From Lysobacterales bacterium (GTDB lineage Bacteria; Pseudomonadota; Gammaproteobacteria; Xanthomonadales; Xanthomonadaceae), in assembly GCA_017302135.1 (NCBI GenBank), contig JAFLDZ010000012.1, positions 37,066 through 101,065 on the forward strand: a stretch of 64,000 nt of DNA, given 5' to 3'. A program made the translations under genes and the position numbers. The notes below the pieces were generated by a model. The model had not been told where the DNA came from. It made no database searches and saw nothing but the letters and a program-made list of their open reading frames with translations. Shown here piece after piece: positions 17,618 to 25,626 of this stretch (positions are counted from its first letter, which is position 1; every line of letters begins with the position of its first letter).

Positions 17618-18517
17618 TCAGGCTTTCTGCCAAAGCGCCACGGCCAGCCCCGCGAACACCGCCATGCCGACCCAGTGATTGTTGAGGAAGGCCCGGAAAC
17701 AGCGGTCGCGCTCCCGGTTCCGGCCGATCGAAAACTGGTATACCACCAGCATCAGCGCGACCCCAAGCCCGGCCCAGTACGCCGCCCCGAGTCCCGCCTG
17801 ACGGCCAATCAGGCCAAGCCCGGTGAAGAACAGCGCGTACAGCGTGCCCAGCACGACCAGATCGAGGTCGCCGAACAGGATCGCCGTGGATTTCGCGCCC
17901 GCACGCAGGTCGTCCTCGCGGTCGACCATCGCGTACCAGGTGTCGTAGCCGGTGGTCCAGAAGATGTTGGCCACGTACAGCACCCAGGCCACCGGCGGCA
18001 CCTCGCCGCGAATCGCCGCGAACGCCATCGGAATGCCCCATCCGAACGCCAGCCCCAGGTAGACCTGCGGCAGATAGGTATGGCGCTTGAGATAGGGATA
18101 GCTGGCCGCCAGCGCCACGCCGACGATGCTCATCAATATGGTGAGCCGGTTCATCGTCAGCACCAGCGCGAACGCGACCAGCATCAGCACCGCGAACACC
18201 GCCAGCGCCTCGCGCCCGCGCACCGCGCCGGTCGCCAGCGGCCGGCCCCTGGTGCGTTCGACCAGCGGATCGAGCCAGCGGTCGGCGTAATCGTTGATCA
18301 CGCAGCCGGCCGACCGCGTCAGCCACACGCCCAGCGAGAACACGATCAACGTCCACCACGGTGGCACGCCCCCTGCAGCCAGCCACAGTCCCCACCAGGT
18401 CGGCCACAACAACAGCAGCCAGCCGATCGGACGATCGCCGCGCACGAGCTTCCAATACAGGCCGAAGCGTTCGCGCCAGACGGGAATTTCAGCGGAATTG
18501 GCGGGTGTTTCGCTCAT
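17618..18517 (-). CDS. ubiA: 4-hydroxybenzoate octaprenyltransferase
   Basis: A 299-residue inner-membrane prenyltransferase of ubiquinone synthesis, joining an octaprenyl chain to 4-hydroxybenzoate. The first Asp-rich motif [15 protein letters not shown] (NDxxDxxxD, with Mg-diphosphate binding) is near residue 75. The second is seen as [12 protein letters not shown] near 195. The starting segment [25 protein letters not shown] is diagnostic of UbiA, and there are about eight helices. ATG 18517 ([12 protein letters not shown]) is chosen; longer in-frame starts would run into the tRNA-Arg gene on the other strand. Housekeeping gene marking the core side of the island boundary. Confidence 0.95.
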   Translation of the reverse strand: MSETPANSAEIPVWRERFGLYWKLVRGDRPIGWLLLLWPTWWGLWLAAGGVPPWWTLIVFSLGVWLTRSAGCVINDYADRWLDPLVERTRGRPLATGAVRGREALAVFAVLMLVAFALVLTMNRLTILMSIVGVALAASYPYLKRHTYLPQVYLGLAFGWGIPMAFAAIRGEVPPVAWVLYVANIFWTTGYDTWYAMVDREDDLRAGAKSTAILFGDLDLVVLGTLYALFFTGLGLIGRQAGLGAAYWAGLGVALMLVVYQFSIGRNRERDRCFRAFLNNHWVGMAVFAGLAVALWQKA

Positions 18518-18582
18518 CGGATCGAGGTCGCGGAGCGGCAGGCTCGCGCCATCCGCTCGAATCGGGGACAATAAGGGATCAG

Positions 18583-18659
18583 GCGCCTGTAGCTCAGCCG
18601 GATAGAGTAGCGGCTTCCGAAGCCGTTGGTCGGGGGTTCGAATCCCTCCAGGCGCGCCA
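18583..18659 (+). tRNA. tRNA-Arg (anticodon CCG)
   Basis: A 77-nt cloverleaf. The acceptor stem GCGCCTG pairs with CAGGCGC, the D arm contains AGCTCAGCCGGATAGAGT, the anticodon loop is CTTCCGAAG with anticodon CCG, the T arm has GGTTCGAATCC, and CCA is encoded at 18657-18659. Accessory DNA starts immediately after it, and tRNA-Arg 3' ends are common integration sites for islands. I found neither an integrase gene nor a repeat of the tRNA 3' end elsewhere in the window. Confidence 0.97.
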
Positions 18660-18695
18660 ATCCGACAGTGACAACCGCGCTCTGCGGACCCGACG

Positions 18696-18724
18696 ACCCC
18701 TGCATTCCGCAGGGGTTTCGCGTT
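18696..18724 (+). terminator. Rho-independent terminator after tRNA-Arg
   Basis: CCCCTGC (18697-18703) pairs with GCAGGGG (18709-18715) over a 5-nt loop. It is followed by TTTCGCGTTTT, 37 bp past the tRNA. Confidence 0.75.
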
Positions 18725-19229
18725 TTGGCCTTGGACTTCGACCTCGTCCGGCTTCGCCATCATTGGCGATAAATTCGCCACTTCTCCCTCTCTCCTCTCC
18801 GTCCCCTTGGACTTCATGCTTGTCAAGTGCAAGCGATGATTTTCGGTTTCCTTGCAAATCAACGCCTTACGCTTGGTCTCGGGAACGCGGTTTTATGGCG
18901 TCATTGCCTGCCAAGAGGAACCACGGCGTTGTGTGCGATGGCGCCCTCGCGTTGCACTGCAATCGCAACCGCGCGTAATGCCTGACGCCGAATCGCAGCC
19001 GTGAGCACTCATTTGGGCCGATAGGAATCCAACAGCAGCCTGCCACCGACAGGCGCGTGACTTGCCTCCCCTCCGCCTTCCGTTACTCGGCCTGGGACTG
19101 GGCCATTTGATCTTCGGTTGATCCTTGTCGAGGTACGCTCGCCCCGAATGCCCCGGATCAGTCCGCCCGACAAGTCGCTCCGCCCGCAACCCCGATCCCG
19201 ATGTCGAGACGTTTGACGTCCAACGGGCG
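18725..19229. other. Gene-free stretch at the tRNA end of the island
   Basis: About 500 bp with no convincing gene on either strand. Only short, low-complexity reading frames rich in Arg, Ser and Pro are present. It may be the decayed scar of an integration event next to the tRNA. No integrase motif is recognisable. Confidence 0.4.
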
Positions 19230-19574
19230 TTACCGGCCGCGCTTGGCGCGCTTGGAGGTGGGCATCTCAAACAACTCGATCATCTTCTTGAGGCGGTCCT
19301 TGTCGACTCGGTCCATGCGAATGTACTTGCGGAAGAAGCGCAGGTCTTCGGGAGAGGCCTTCACGGGCGGTGGCTCGCCGAGCAGGTCCTGAAGGGTGAC
19401 ATCTAGGGCTTTGGCCAGATCGACCAGCACCTTCGCCGACAGGTTCGGCACCTCGCGGTTTTCGAGTTCCCAAACGTAACTCTTGCTGATGCCCGCCGCC
19501 CGGGCCAATTCGTCCATCGTGAGACTTGAATTCTTGCGTAGTCGTCGCAATCGCAGGCTGAAGGCCGTCGCCAT
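19230..19574 (-). CDS. XRE-family (Cro/CI-type) transcriptional regulator
   Basis: A 114-residue regulator with an N-terminal helix-turn-helix: LRLRRLRKNSSLTMDELARA then GISKSYVWELENRE (residues 7-45). This is the standard Cro/CI layout, continuing with PNLSAKVLVDLAKALDVTLQDLLG. The C-terminal 40 residues (SPEDLRFFRKYIRMDRVDKDRLKKMIELF) are helical and basic and probably mediate dimerisation. It is divergent from the two-gene unit at 19719, with a promoter-embedded palindrome between them. Likely function: repressor of that unit and of itself. Confidence 0.88.
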   Translation of the reverse strand: MATAFSLRLRRLRKNSSLTMDELARAAGISKSYVWELENREVPNLSAKVLVDLAKALDVTLQDLLGEPPPVKASPEDLRFFRKYIRMDRVDKDRLKKMIELFEMPTSKRAKRGR

Positions 19575-19658
19575 ACGCTTTCTCCCCTGGTCGGAGGCGC
19601 CAAGATTCGGCGCAGAAACATGAACGAATGAATTTTACCACCGTATGACTTTTGGTGA

Positions 19659-19686
19659 TTGACAGCCTTTGCTGTCGTTCTAGACT
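19659..19686 (+). promoter_or_regulatory. Sigma70-type promoter with embedded operator palindrome
   Basis: TTGACA at 19659-19664, a 16-bp spacer and TAGACT at 19681-19686, reading toward the gene at 19719. The spacer contains the right half of a perfect palindrome GACAGC-CTTT-GCTGTC (19661-19676) that overlaps the -35 box. This is the expected geometry for repression by the divergent XRE protein. Confidence 0.6.
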
Positions 19687-19718
19687 CTGAACTTTAAGTA
19701 TGTCGATAGTGAATAAGC

Positions 19719-20609
19719 GTGGATCTGCGGTGCGCTTTGTCGGCAAAGGGGATTGCCGACGACCGGTCGGGGTTTACGCTGGAGACGTTTGTGTCCAGCA
19801 TTGAAGTGCAAGTGAATGTGTTGTCGAAGATTCCCCCGGATGACGTCCTGTTCGACTTCCTCGCACGGTGCGGTCTGCCGATACGGTTTGGCATCGTCGA
19901 CACCGACGATGCGGCGTCGGTGATCCGGCACATCGTCGGCGAGATCGAGCGAGCGCCAACACCCGTTCGAGAGTGCGTCTTGGCCAGCCTACGGCGCATC
20001 GCCCTGTTGGCCGACGAGGCCGGTCTGGCAGCGTTGCGCGATGTGAACGAAGCCCACGCTGGGCCGGTGAATGCGTTGCATCTGCCCGATGCACCGGCGC
20101 AATGCGCGTTGTGGATGTACTTGCGCCACCGCGACCTGTTCGATGAGGCGCTTCGATTGCGCGGACTGCATACCCCGCGGCATGAACCGATGCTGCTCGA
20201 CACCCTGCGACAGCCCTTGGGACGCCCCGACGCCCTGGTCGTCGACAACGTGCGCCTGTTGGAAGCAACCCTGCTTGATGAAACCACCGGCGGCGAGATC
20301 GCCATCCGGGCGCCGGAGGGCAATCCACGGATCGGCGTGCTGGAGTTGCTGGCCTGTTGGATGCCGATGGAGAACCCGATGCGGCAGGGACGCTTTCGGT
20401 TGATCGCCGCCAAGCTCGGCATCGACTTCTTTCCCGAGCCCGGGCAGTCGATCGGGCGTTCGGTCTTGGTCGCGCTGCGGCGGCGCGGGAGCAATCTGGG
20501 CGAATTCGATTCGGGCACGCGCGTGCAGCTGGAGGCGTGGCTGCACTTCTGGCACCTCGCGCCAGGGTTCGACCTACAGACCGGCCCATCGTTTCAGACG
20601 ACAGCATGA
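19719..20609 (+). CDS. Hypothetical protein, first of a two-gene XRE-linked unit
   Basis: A 296-residue protein I do not recognise. The start is a GTG at 19719: an in-frame stop at 19710 excludes anything further upstream, and GTG codons downstream are alternatives. The sequence is soluble, rich in Leu and Ala and mostly helical (VIRHIVGEIERAPTPVRECVLASLRRIALLADEAG). It contains a LLEATLLDETTGGEIAIRAPEGNPRIGVLELL segment that looks like a beta-turn-helix insertion. No catalytic motif is obvious. The next gene starts 6 bp after its stop, so the two are translationally coupled. The XRE gene and its operator lie immediately upstream. Confidence 0.6.
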   Translation: MDLRCALSAKGIADDRSGFTLETFVSSIEVQVNVLSKIPPDDVLFDFLARCGLPIRFGIVDTDDAASVIRHIVGEIERAPTPVRECVLASLRRIALLADEAGLAALRDVNEAHAGPVNALHLPDAPAQCALWMYLRHRDLFDEALRLRGLHTPRHEPMLLDTLRQPLGRPDALVVDNVRLLEATLLDETTGGEIAIRAPEGNPRIGVLELLACWMPMENPMRQGRFRLIAAKLGIDFFPEPGQSIGRSVLVALRRRGSNLGEFDSGTRVQLEAWLHFWHLAPGFDLQTGPSFQTTA

Positions 20610-20615
20610 GGCGCG

Positions 20616-21551
20616 ATGGACCTTCTGGAATTGCTGGCCGCCTGCATCGAGCAGGGGCGAACCGCCATTGCGCCAACGCTGGTCAGTCCCATCGAACGCG
20701 AACGCCTCGACCAACTGCGGCAGCTCGGGGCGATGACGCTCGCCCCCGCCGACGTGATTTTCTGCCCGCACTGCGAAATCCGCACGGTGCGTGTGCTGGC
20801 CGTGGGATCCGGATTCTGCATTGATTGCGGGCTGGTCAGCCTGACGGCGAAAGACACCCTGCGCCTCGCCCCGGACGGCGATTGGCTGCGACGGCGCATG
20901 GCGCAGGCCTTGGGTCTGGCCGGTGAGCCCGCGTGGGTGATCGTACCCGGCCGGGTCTGGAAGATCGGCGATGTCCGCACCGCCGCTCAGCGCCGCCGGG
21001 TCCTCTTCGGGCAACAGATAGGGGACATGATGGTCCTGAGGGTGTTGTTAGCCGCCTGGCCGACCCACGTCGGCGAGACGCCGGCCGTCATCGTGACCAC
21101 CTCGCCCCCGGACCGAGTCTTCCTGCCTGGTGTCCCAGCCACCCTCGTCCCCCTGCCCGCCGCGTTCCGCCTGCGTGGGGGCGGCCTGGTCGCCGACGAG
21201 GCCGTTTGGGCCGGCGTCGGGGCGTCGGCCGGCCTGAGCGCGACCGTGCGCCGATATGGGCCTTTCTCGCACGACTTCCGTGAGGTGACCCTGCCGGGCG
21301 AGGTGATGCCCATTGCCTTGACTCCCGCGCAGGCCGCGATCATGCGAATCTTGTGGGAGCTGGAGGGTGCCTTGATCGACCGCAGGACGTTGATGCGGCG
21401 GGCGGGCGTGGAGCTGGAAAAGCCTGTCGATGCGTTTGCGCGGAACAAGTTTCCACAAGCGAATCGGGCTTATCGGGTTCTGGTCTCATCCGATCGAGGT
21501 GGCAACTACTTGATTTCACGAAACGCTATTCAGTTCAACCACAGCTCATAA
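20616..21551 (+). CDS. Hypothetical protein with zinc ribbon, second of the XRE-linked unit
   Basis: A 311-residue protein. Residues about 50-72 carry two Cys pairs, CPHC and CIDC, spaced like a zinc ribbon. The middle is hydrophobic beta/alpha (VLRVLLAAWPTHV, AVIVTTSPPDRVFLPG). Residues about 235-305 (MPIALTPAQAAIMRILWELEGALIDRRTLMRRAGVE, ending GGNYLIS) have the pattern of a winged helix similar to response-regulator effector domains. A DNA- or RNA-binding role is plausible, but no family is recognised. Co-transcribed with the preceding gene. Confidence 0.6.
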   Translation: MDLLELLAACIEQGRTAIAPTLVSPIERERLDQLRQLGAMTLAPADVIFCPHCEIRTVRVLAVGSGFCIDCGLVSLTAKDTLRLAPDGDWLRRRMAQALGLAGEPAWVIVPGRVWKIGDVRTAAQRRRVLFGQQIGDMMVLRVLLAAWPTHVGETPAVIVTTSPPDRVFLPGVPATLVPLPAAFRLRGGGLVADEAVWAGVGASAGLSATVRRYGPFSHDFREVTLPGEVMPIALTPAQAAIMRILWELEGALIDRRTLMRRAGVELEKPVDAFARNKFPQANRAYRVLVSSDRGGNYLISRNAIQFNHSS

Positions 21552-21726
21552 ATTCTTGATGCCCACTCATGGACGGTAGATCACCCTGTAATTTCTTGCA
21601 GGTTCGACGGCGCCAAGCTCAATCGACACAGTCATCCAAAGGATCGGCCCAAACCAGCTACAGACATCGGAAAGGCGTCAGCTGCTTGAGGTAGAGTTAT
21701 AGGATGAACACGCGGGGTAATGCGGG

Positions 21727-21772
21727 GACTCAACAATTCTTGGCCGATGTGGCGACCAAGAATTGTTGAGTC
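21727..21772. repeat. 17-bp perfect inverted repeat upstream of the kinase-ATPase gene
   Basis: GACTCAACAATTCTTGG (21727-21743) and its exact complement at 21756-21772 flank a 12-nt loop. There is no T-run after the stem, and it ends 31 bp before the start codon at 21804. It could be an operator, a leader hairpin or a terminator of upstream transcription. Confidence 0.8.
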
Positions 21773-21803
21773 TTGAAGTCGACGTAGGCTGTCAGGGGAA
21801 AAT

Positions 21804-24446
21804 ATGGATAAGCAGAGAGGACCTGAGCTGGATGAGCTCATTTGTGAGTGGCTCGATTCCGGGGCCGTGTTTCCCGAGCATCTAACAATCAAGGAGTTCA
21901 AGGGCGGGAATTCAGAAGTACACGTATACGAAATCCTTGACCGGGATGAACGTGGTGTCGTGGAGCCGCTCAGGTACGCTAGGCGCGGAAAGAAGGGCTT
22001 TGTTCTGAGAGTGAGGCATCCTGTCACCAAGCGGGAGTATGCCGCGAAGCTGTGTATTCCGGCCGACTACAATGATGGCCACACACCACTGACAGAAGTC
22101 GAAGTTGCCGCAAGTCTGAGAGGTGGCGAAGATTTCATTCATCTAGCTCAAGTGGTGGGCCGCGTCGACAACTTCGATGGTCAGCCTGTTACGAGCGACT
22201 CTAGGCCTTGGGTCTGTCTTATCAGCGAGTGGTTGACGGGAAGTACGCTGTTGGAGCGCATTCATGCCGACCCGGCCTCCATCACTCCAGACATGGTTGG
22301 CAAGGTGGCTGAAGGCCTGTTTGCTGCTGTGCTGTTCTTGGAGAAGCGTGGCTGGAAACACGACGACCTGCATTTGGGCAACATCATGCTCGTCGAAACA
22401 GATCCTGATCTCTTGGACATCGACCCGCTCCAACTGCCTCATAAGCTGAAGATTATCGACTGGGGAAGCATCAAGGAGATCGATCGAATCACTCAGAAGC
22501 CCCATGATGACTGGTCAAGGATTGCGGAGTGTCTAGCACAGCTCCATAACGTGCTTCATGCAAACCGGGCAATAGCGTCCAGGCACCCCGAGTTCATGAA
22601 GCAGCTTGCCACGTTTATCAAGGTCTTGGCAGATGACGATCTAGCGCGCAACTTCCCACGGACCGAGTACTTACAACGAATTCGGGAAATCTCCAACGCT
22701 ACAGCGTATGGCTCAAGGCAGCCTCCGCGGTTCCGACCCTTTGACGCTATCAGCGCAGAGCACTTGGCAAGCGACCAAGTGCTGCTTGAACTCTTCGTCA
22801 ATCATCTGCCTTGGATTGCCATTGTGCAGGCACCCGGCCCAGTCGTGCTAGTGGGGCCTCGCGGCTGCGGCAAGTCTATGGTGTTTCGGTACATGGCCGC
22901 CAGGACCCACATTGGCACACATAAGGCGAACTTCGACAGCCTTTCGCGTCTTGGATTCTTTGGTGTCTATGTTGGTTGTGCTAGCGACCTTGGAAGCGAC
23001 TTGCTGTGGCTGGCGCGAGAGCCCGGACGCCCTCAAAAACTCGCAGAAAGTATTACGACATACTTCAATCTCGTTCTGATCCGCGAATTGCTCAGATCAT
23101 TTGCGCTGTGTGCAAGAGAAGATGGCGTCGCGAAGATCATGGGACTCTCTGAATCCGCACGAGTCGGAATCGTGTCCTTCATACAGGAATTGTCCGGAAA
23201 GGAAATAGCTTTCGTCCGGGTTGCAGGGATGGACCCGTTACAGGCGGGTGCGGACGCGCTGGATCGCGCCCGACTGCGCTTGGCCCGAAACTTGCTCGAC
23301 GGAAAGCCAGGAGAACTGATTTTGGGCTCAACGTTCCTCCGAGACGTATGCAGGAAGGCGGCTGAGCTGGTTCCCGGCCTACAACAGTTCCCAATCACTT
23401 TTCTCTTGGACGACTATACGTCACATCGCCTATCAAGACCGATCCAAGAGATATTGAACTCAATTCTTTGGCAGCGCGACGCAAGCCATGTATTCAAGGT
23501 GTCCAGCGAACCTCACGGGTTTAGTACGGGACACGTTGACGGTTCAAAAATTGATGCGAATCGGGAGTTTTCCTGGGTCGATGCAGGTGCTTTAACAATA
23601 GATGCAGATCATGAGGCTGGTCGCGAACGATTCGTTACCGAGTTACTCGATAAGCGCCTGGAACACGCAAGCTATGTGGGTCGGGTCACCACGTTGATTG
23701 GCGAGAGCGCGCACAAGACCGATCCAGAATTGGCGAAAGCGATCCGTACGCATCGCAAGGGCAATCAGTGGCACTACCATGGCATCCAGGTGCTTGCCAA
23801 TGCCTGGAGCGGCGACGTCGCTACAGTTCTGCACATGGTTCGGGAGATGTTCGCACGTGCTCACGTGGAGGAGTCTGCCAATGACCTGATTTCCCACCAG
23901 CACCAACACCAGGCAATTACTCAAGTCTCAGTTGGTCTACGTGATCGAGTGAGCGGCTACCATCCTTTTGGCGCGGAGATGGGGAAGATACTGATGGCAT
24001 TCGGAAGCCTTGCTAGCGAACTTCTCGTGAAGGCGCCGGATCATGACCGGAAAGGTAATTTCCGGCTTCACCGAAAGTATCGGATCGAGATGACGTTACC
24101 GGGCGACGTCGACCTGTACACGGCGCTGGAGCAGTTGCAAGATGGTAGGCACGCTATGTCAGCGCTTGCCAAGGAACTAGTGCGACGCGCGATCTTTGTC
24201 GAGTTGCCCTCGAGTCGTGGCAAGGAATCTGCAGGTAGCCGGACAGTTCGCTGGCAGCTTCGAGCATCGCTCCTTCCGAGTTTCGGCACGTCACTCGTAC
24301 GTCATCGCTACATCGACATAAAGCGCATAGAAGATTTTGCGGAGTTTCTCACAAATCCCGATGTATTCAAGAGCAAAACCTTCAGGCGTTACGGGCAAGA
24401 TTATGGGAACCTCAATGATCTGTTTCCGGATGAGGATAGCGAATGA
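21804..24446 (+). CDS. Protein kinase-like domain fused to ORC/CDC6-type P-loop ATPase, defence candidate
   Basis: An 880-residue two-domain protein. Residues about 1-240 form a Ser/Thr-kinase-like domain: a Lys in EYAAKLCIP, a catalytic loop WKHDDLHLGNIML (HxDLHxxN) and a metal motif IIDWG in place of DFG. Residues about 330 onward form a P-loop ATPase with Walker A GPRGCGKS and Walker B FLLDDY followed by SHRLSRPIQEILNSILWQR, the pattern of bacterial ORC/CDC6-like ATPases seen in defence islands. GGGGAA precedes the ATG. The stop overlaps the next start by 4 bp (ATGA). Codon use is visibly more A/T-rich than the glucan locus, which suggests transfer. Probably the sensor/switch of a three-gene system. 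Confidence 0.8.
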   Translation: MDKQRGPELDELICEWLDSGAVFPEHLTIKEFKGGNSEVHVYEILDRDERGVVEPLRYARRGKKGFVLRVRHPVTKREYAAKLCIPADYNDGHTPLTEVEVAASLRGGEDFIHLAQVVGRVDNFDGQPVTSDSRPWVCLISEWLTGSTLLERIHADPASITPDMVGKVAEGLFAAVLFLEKRGWKHDDLHLGNIMLVETDPDLLDIDPLQLPHKLKIIDWGSIKEIDRITQKPHDDWSRIAECLAQLHNVLHANRAIASRHPEFMKQLATFIKVLADDDLARNFPRTEYLQRIREISNATAYGSRQPPRFRPFDAISAEHLASDQVLLELFVNHLPWIAIVQAPGPVVLVGPRGCGKSMVFRYMAARTHIGTHKANFDSLSRLGFFGVYVGCASDLGSDLLWLAREPGRPQKLAESITTYFNLVLIRELLRSFALCAREDGVAKIMGLSESARVGIVSFIQELSGKEIAFVRVAGMDPLQAGADALDRARLRLARNLLDGKPGELILGSTFLRDVCRKAAELVPGLQQFPITFLLDDYTSHRLSRPIQEILNSILWQRDASHVFKVSSEPHGFSTGHVDGSKIDANREFSWVDAGALTIDADHEAGRERFVTELLDKRLEHASYVGRVTTLIGESAHKTDPELAKAIRTHRKGNQWHYHGIQVLANAWSGDVATVLHMVREMFARAHVEESANDLISHQHQHQAITQVSVGLRDRVSGYHPFGAEMGKILMAFGSLASELLVKAPDHDRKGNFRLHRKYRIEMTLPGDVDLYTALEQLQDGRHAMSALAKELVRRAIFVELPSSRGKESAGSRTVRWQLRASLLPSFGTSLVRHRYIDIKRIEDFAEFLTNPDVFKSKTFRRYGQDYGNLNDLFPDEDSE

Positions 24447-25612
24447 AACAACGTAAGCGATTCAGTGTCCGAACGTTGACGGCCGCGGAAGCAGTAGCAA
24501 CGCTTCCTGCAATGCGCGAATTCGATGGCTGTACGGACCCCATCGACATGTACATCCTGTCCGCTGGATTCGAGGAGCGCGTCCTCGCCATTCCGGATTC
24601 CTTACTGCGTGCCGGGAGCCTGGTTCGTGGACCGATCCTTCTGGGCAGATATCGCACAAACCCTGAGGACAATGCACAACGCGAAGCTGAACTAAAGCCA
24701 CGAATTGATGCTTTTGCGGCTGGCGATTATGTTCCCTTCGACGCAGATAGCCCAGAAAGTACATCGTCGGTAATCAAGACTGCACTCGCGGACAAGACAG
24801 GCGAACTCCATATCGCTTTCGATATTAGTGGTGCATCTTCGACACTGATCCTGTCAGTCATAGCAGCACTGCTTCGCTCTGGTAGGAAAATGCGTTTGAG
24901 CATCTTCTATGCAACGGCGGCAAAATATCACGAGCCAAGTGATGCACTGCGCCAAGAGCCGCCCATCATGTGGGGGGATTCTGATTTTAGCGAGATCGGC
25001 GTTTCGGAAGTGGAAGTCAATGAGCTCTACCCCGGCAGCCATCATGATCATCTCCCTACTTTCGTAATCGCTTTGCCTTCCACAGCTCCTGCACGCATGA
25101 AACGATGCCTGGGACATCTTGGCGTAGAACCGCTCAGTGGAACGGAAGACCGTGTTCATTGGATCCTGCCCAAGACTGACATCCAGGAACACAAGTGGCG
25201 ACAGAATGCCGTAAGGCAGGCTGTGCTAGACGTCGTCTGCGGGGAATCGCATAACGCCTTGCGGGCAAGTGATGGCGCGGACGCCTTTATGGAACCGTCT
25301 CTTGAATCGATCGAATACATTGACGTCGGCAACTATCGTGAATGCGCACGCTTACTCATCGAGAAAATCGATGAAAAGGCCGGCCATAATATCTCTATTG
25401 TTCACCTGGGTACAAAAGTACAAGGTGTTGGTGTGGCATTGGCAATGGCTGCAAGAGAAGAAGTAGCGCTGGTCAGTGCCCGACCGCAGGCCTTCGCCGC
25501 GAGCACCTATTCAGACGGCGTCGGAAGTATGTTCGCGCTGACGATCGACGACCCCATTACGATGGTGCAGCATCTGTCCGCTATAGGAACCTTGAAGATT
25601 GAAGCTGAGTAA
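24443..25612 (+). CDS. Rossmann-like protein of the kinase-ATPase triad
   Basis: A 389-residue soluble protein with no family I can name. Two parts look alpha/beta. The N-terminal part has DMYILSAGFEERVLAIPDSL and GPILLGRYRTNPEDNAQREAEL, followed by a second strand-helix LHIAFDISGASSTLILSVIAALL. The C-terminal part has NISIVHLGTKVQGVGVALAMAAR. The SAGFEER and DISGxS motifs recur in my memory of uncharacterised proteins beside ORC/CDC6-like ATPases, and they could form a nucleotide-binding or phosphoribosyltransferase-like fold. Overlap with the upstream gene is 4 bp and the downstream gene starts 15 bp later, so all three are likely one operon. Confidence 0.65.
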   Translation: MKQRKRFSVRTLTAAEAVATLPAMREFDGCTDPIDMYILSAGFEERVLAIPDSLLRAGSLVRGPILLGRYRTNPEDNAQREAELKPRIDAFAAGDYVPFDADSPESTSSVIKTALADKTGELHIAFDISGASSTLILSVIAALLRSGRKMRLSIFYATAAKYHEPSDALRQEPPIMWGDSDFSEIGVSEVEVNELYPGSHHDHLPTFVIALPSTAPARMKRCLGHLGVEPLSGTEDRVHWILPKTDIQEHKWRQNAVRQAVLDVVCGESHNALRASDGADAFMEPSLESIEYIDVGNYRECARLLIEKIDEKAGHNISIVHLGTKVQGVGVALAMAAREEVALVSARPQAFAASTYSDGVGSMFALTIDDPITMVQHLSAIGTLKIEAE

Positions 25613-25626
25613 TCAGGAGCTTTCAC

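Noticed and set aside
18583..18659. Direct repeat of the tRNA-Arg 3' end as right attachment site inside the window
   Set aside because: I looked for the T-arm/acceptor sequence near 41 kb and 62.9-63 kb and found no copy.
18893..19270. 125-codon minus-strand frame after the tRNA
   Set aside because: Low-complexity Arg/Ser/Gly sequence overlapping the XRE gene end; no support.
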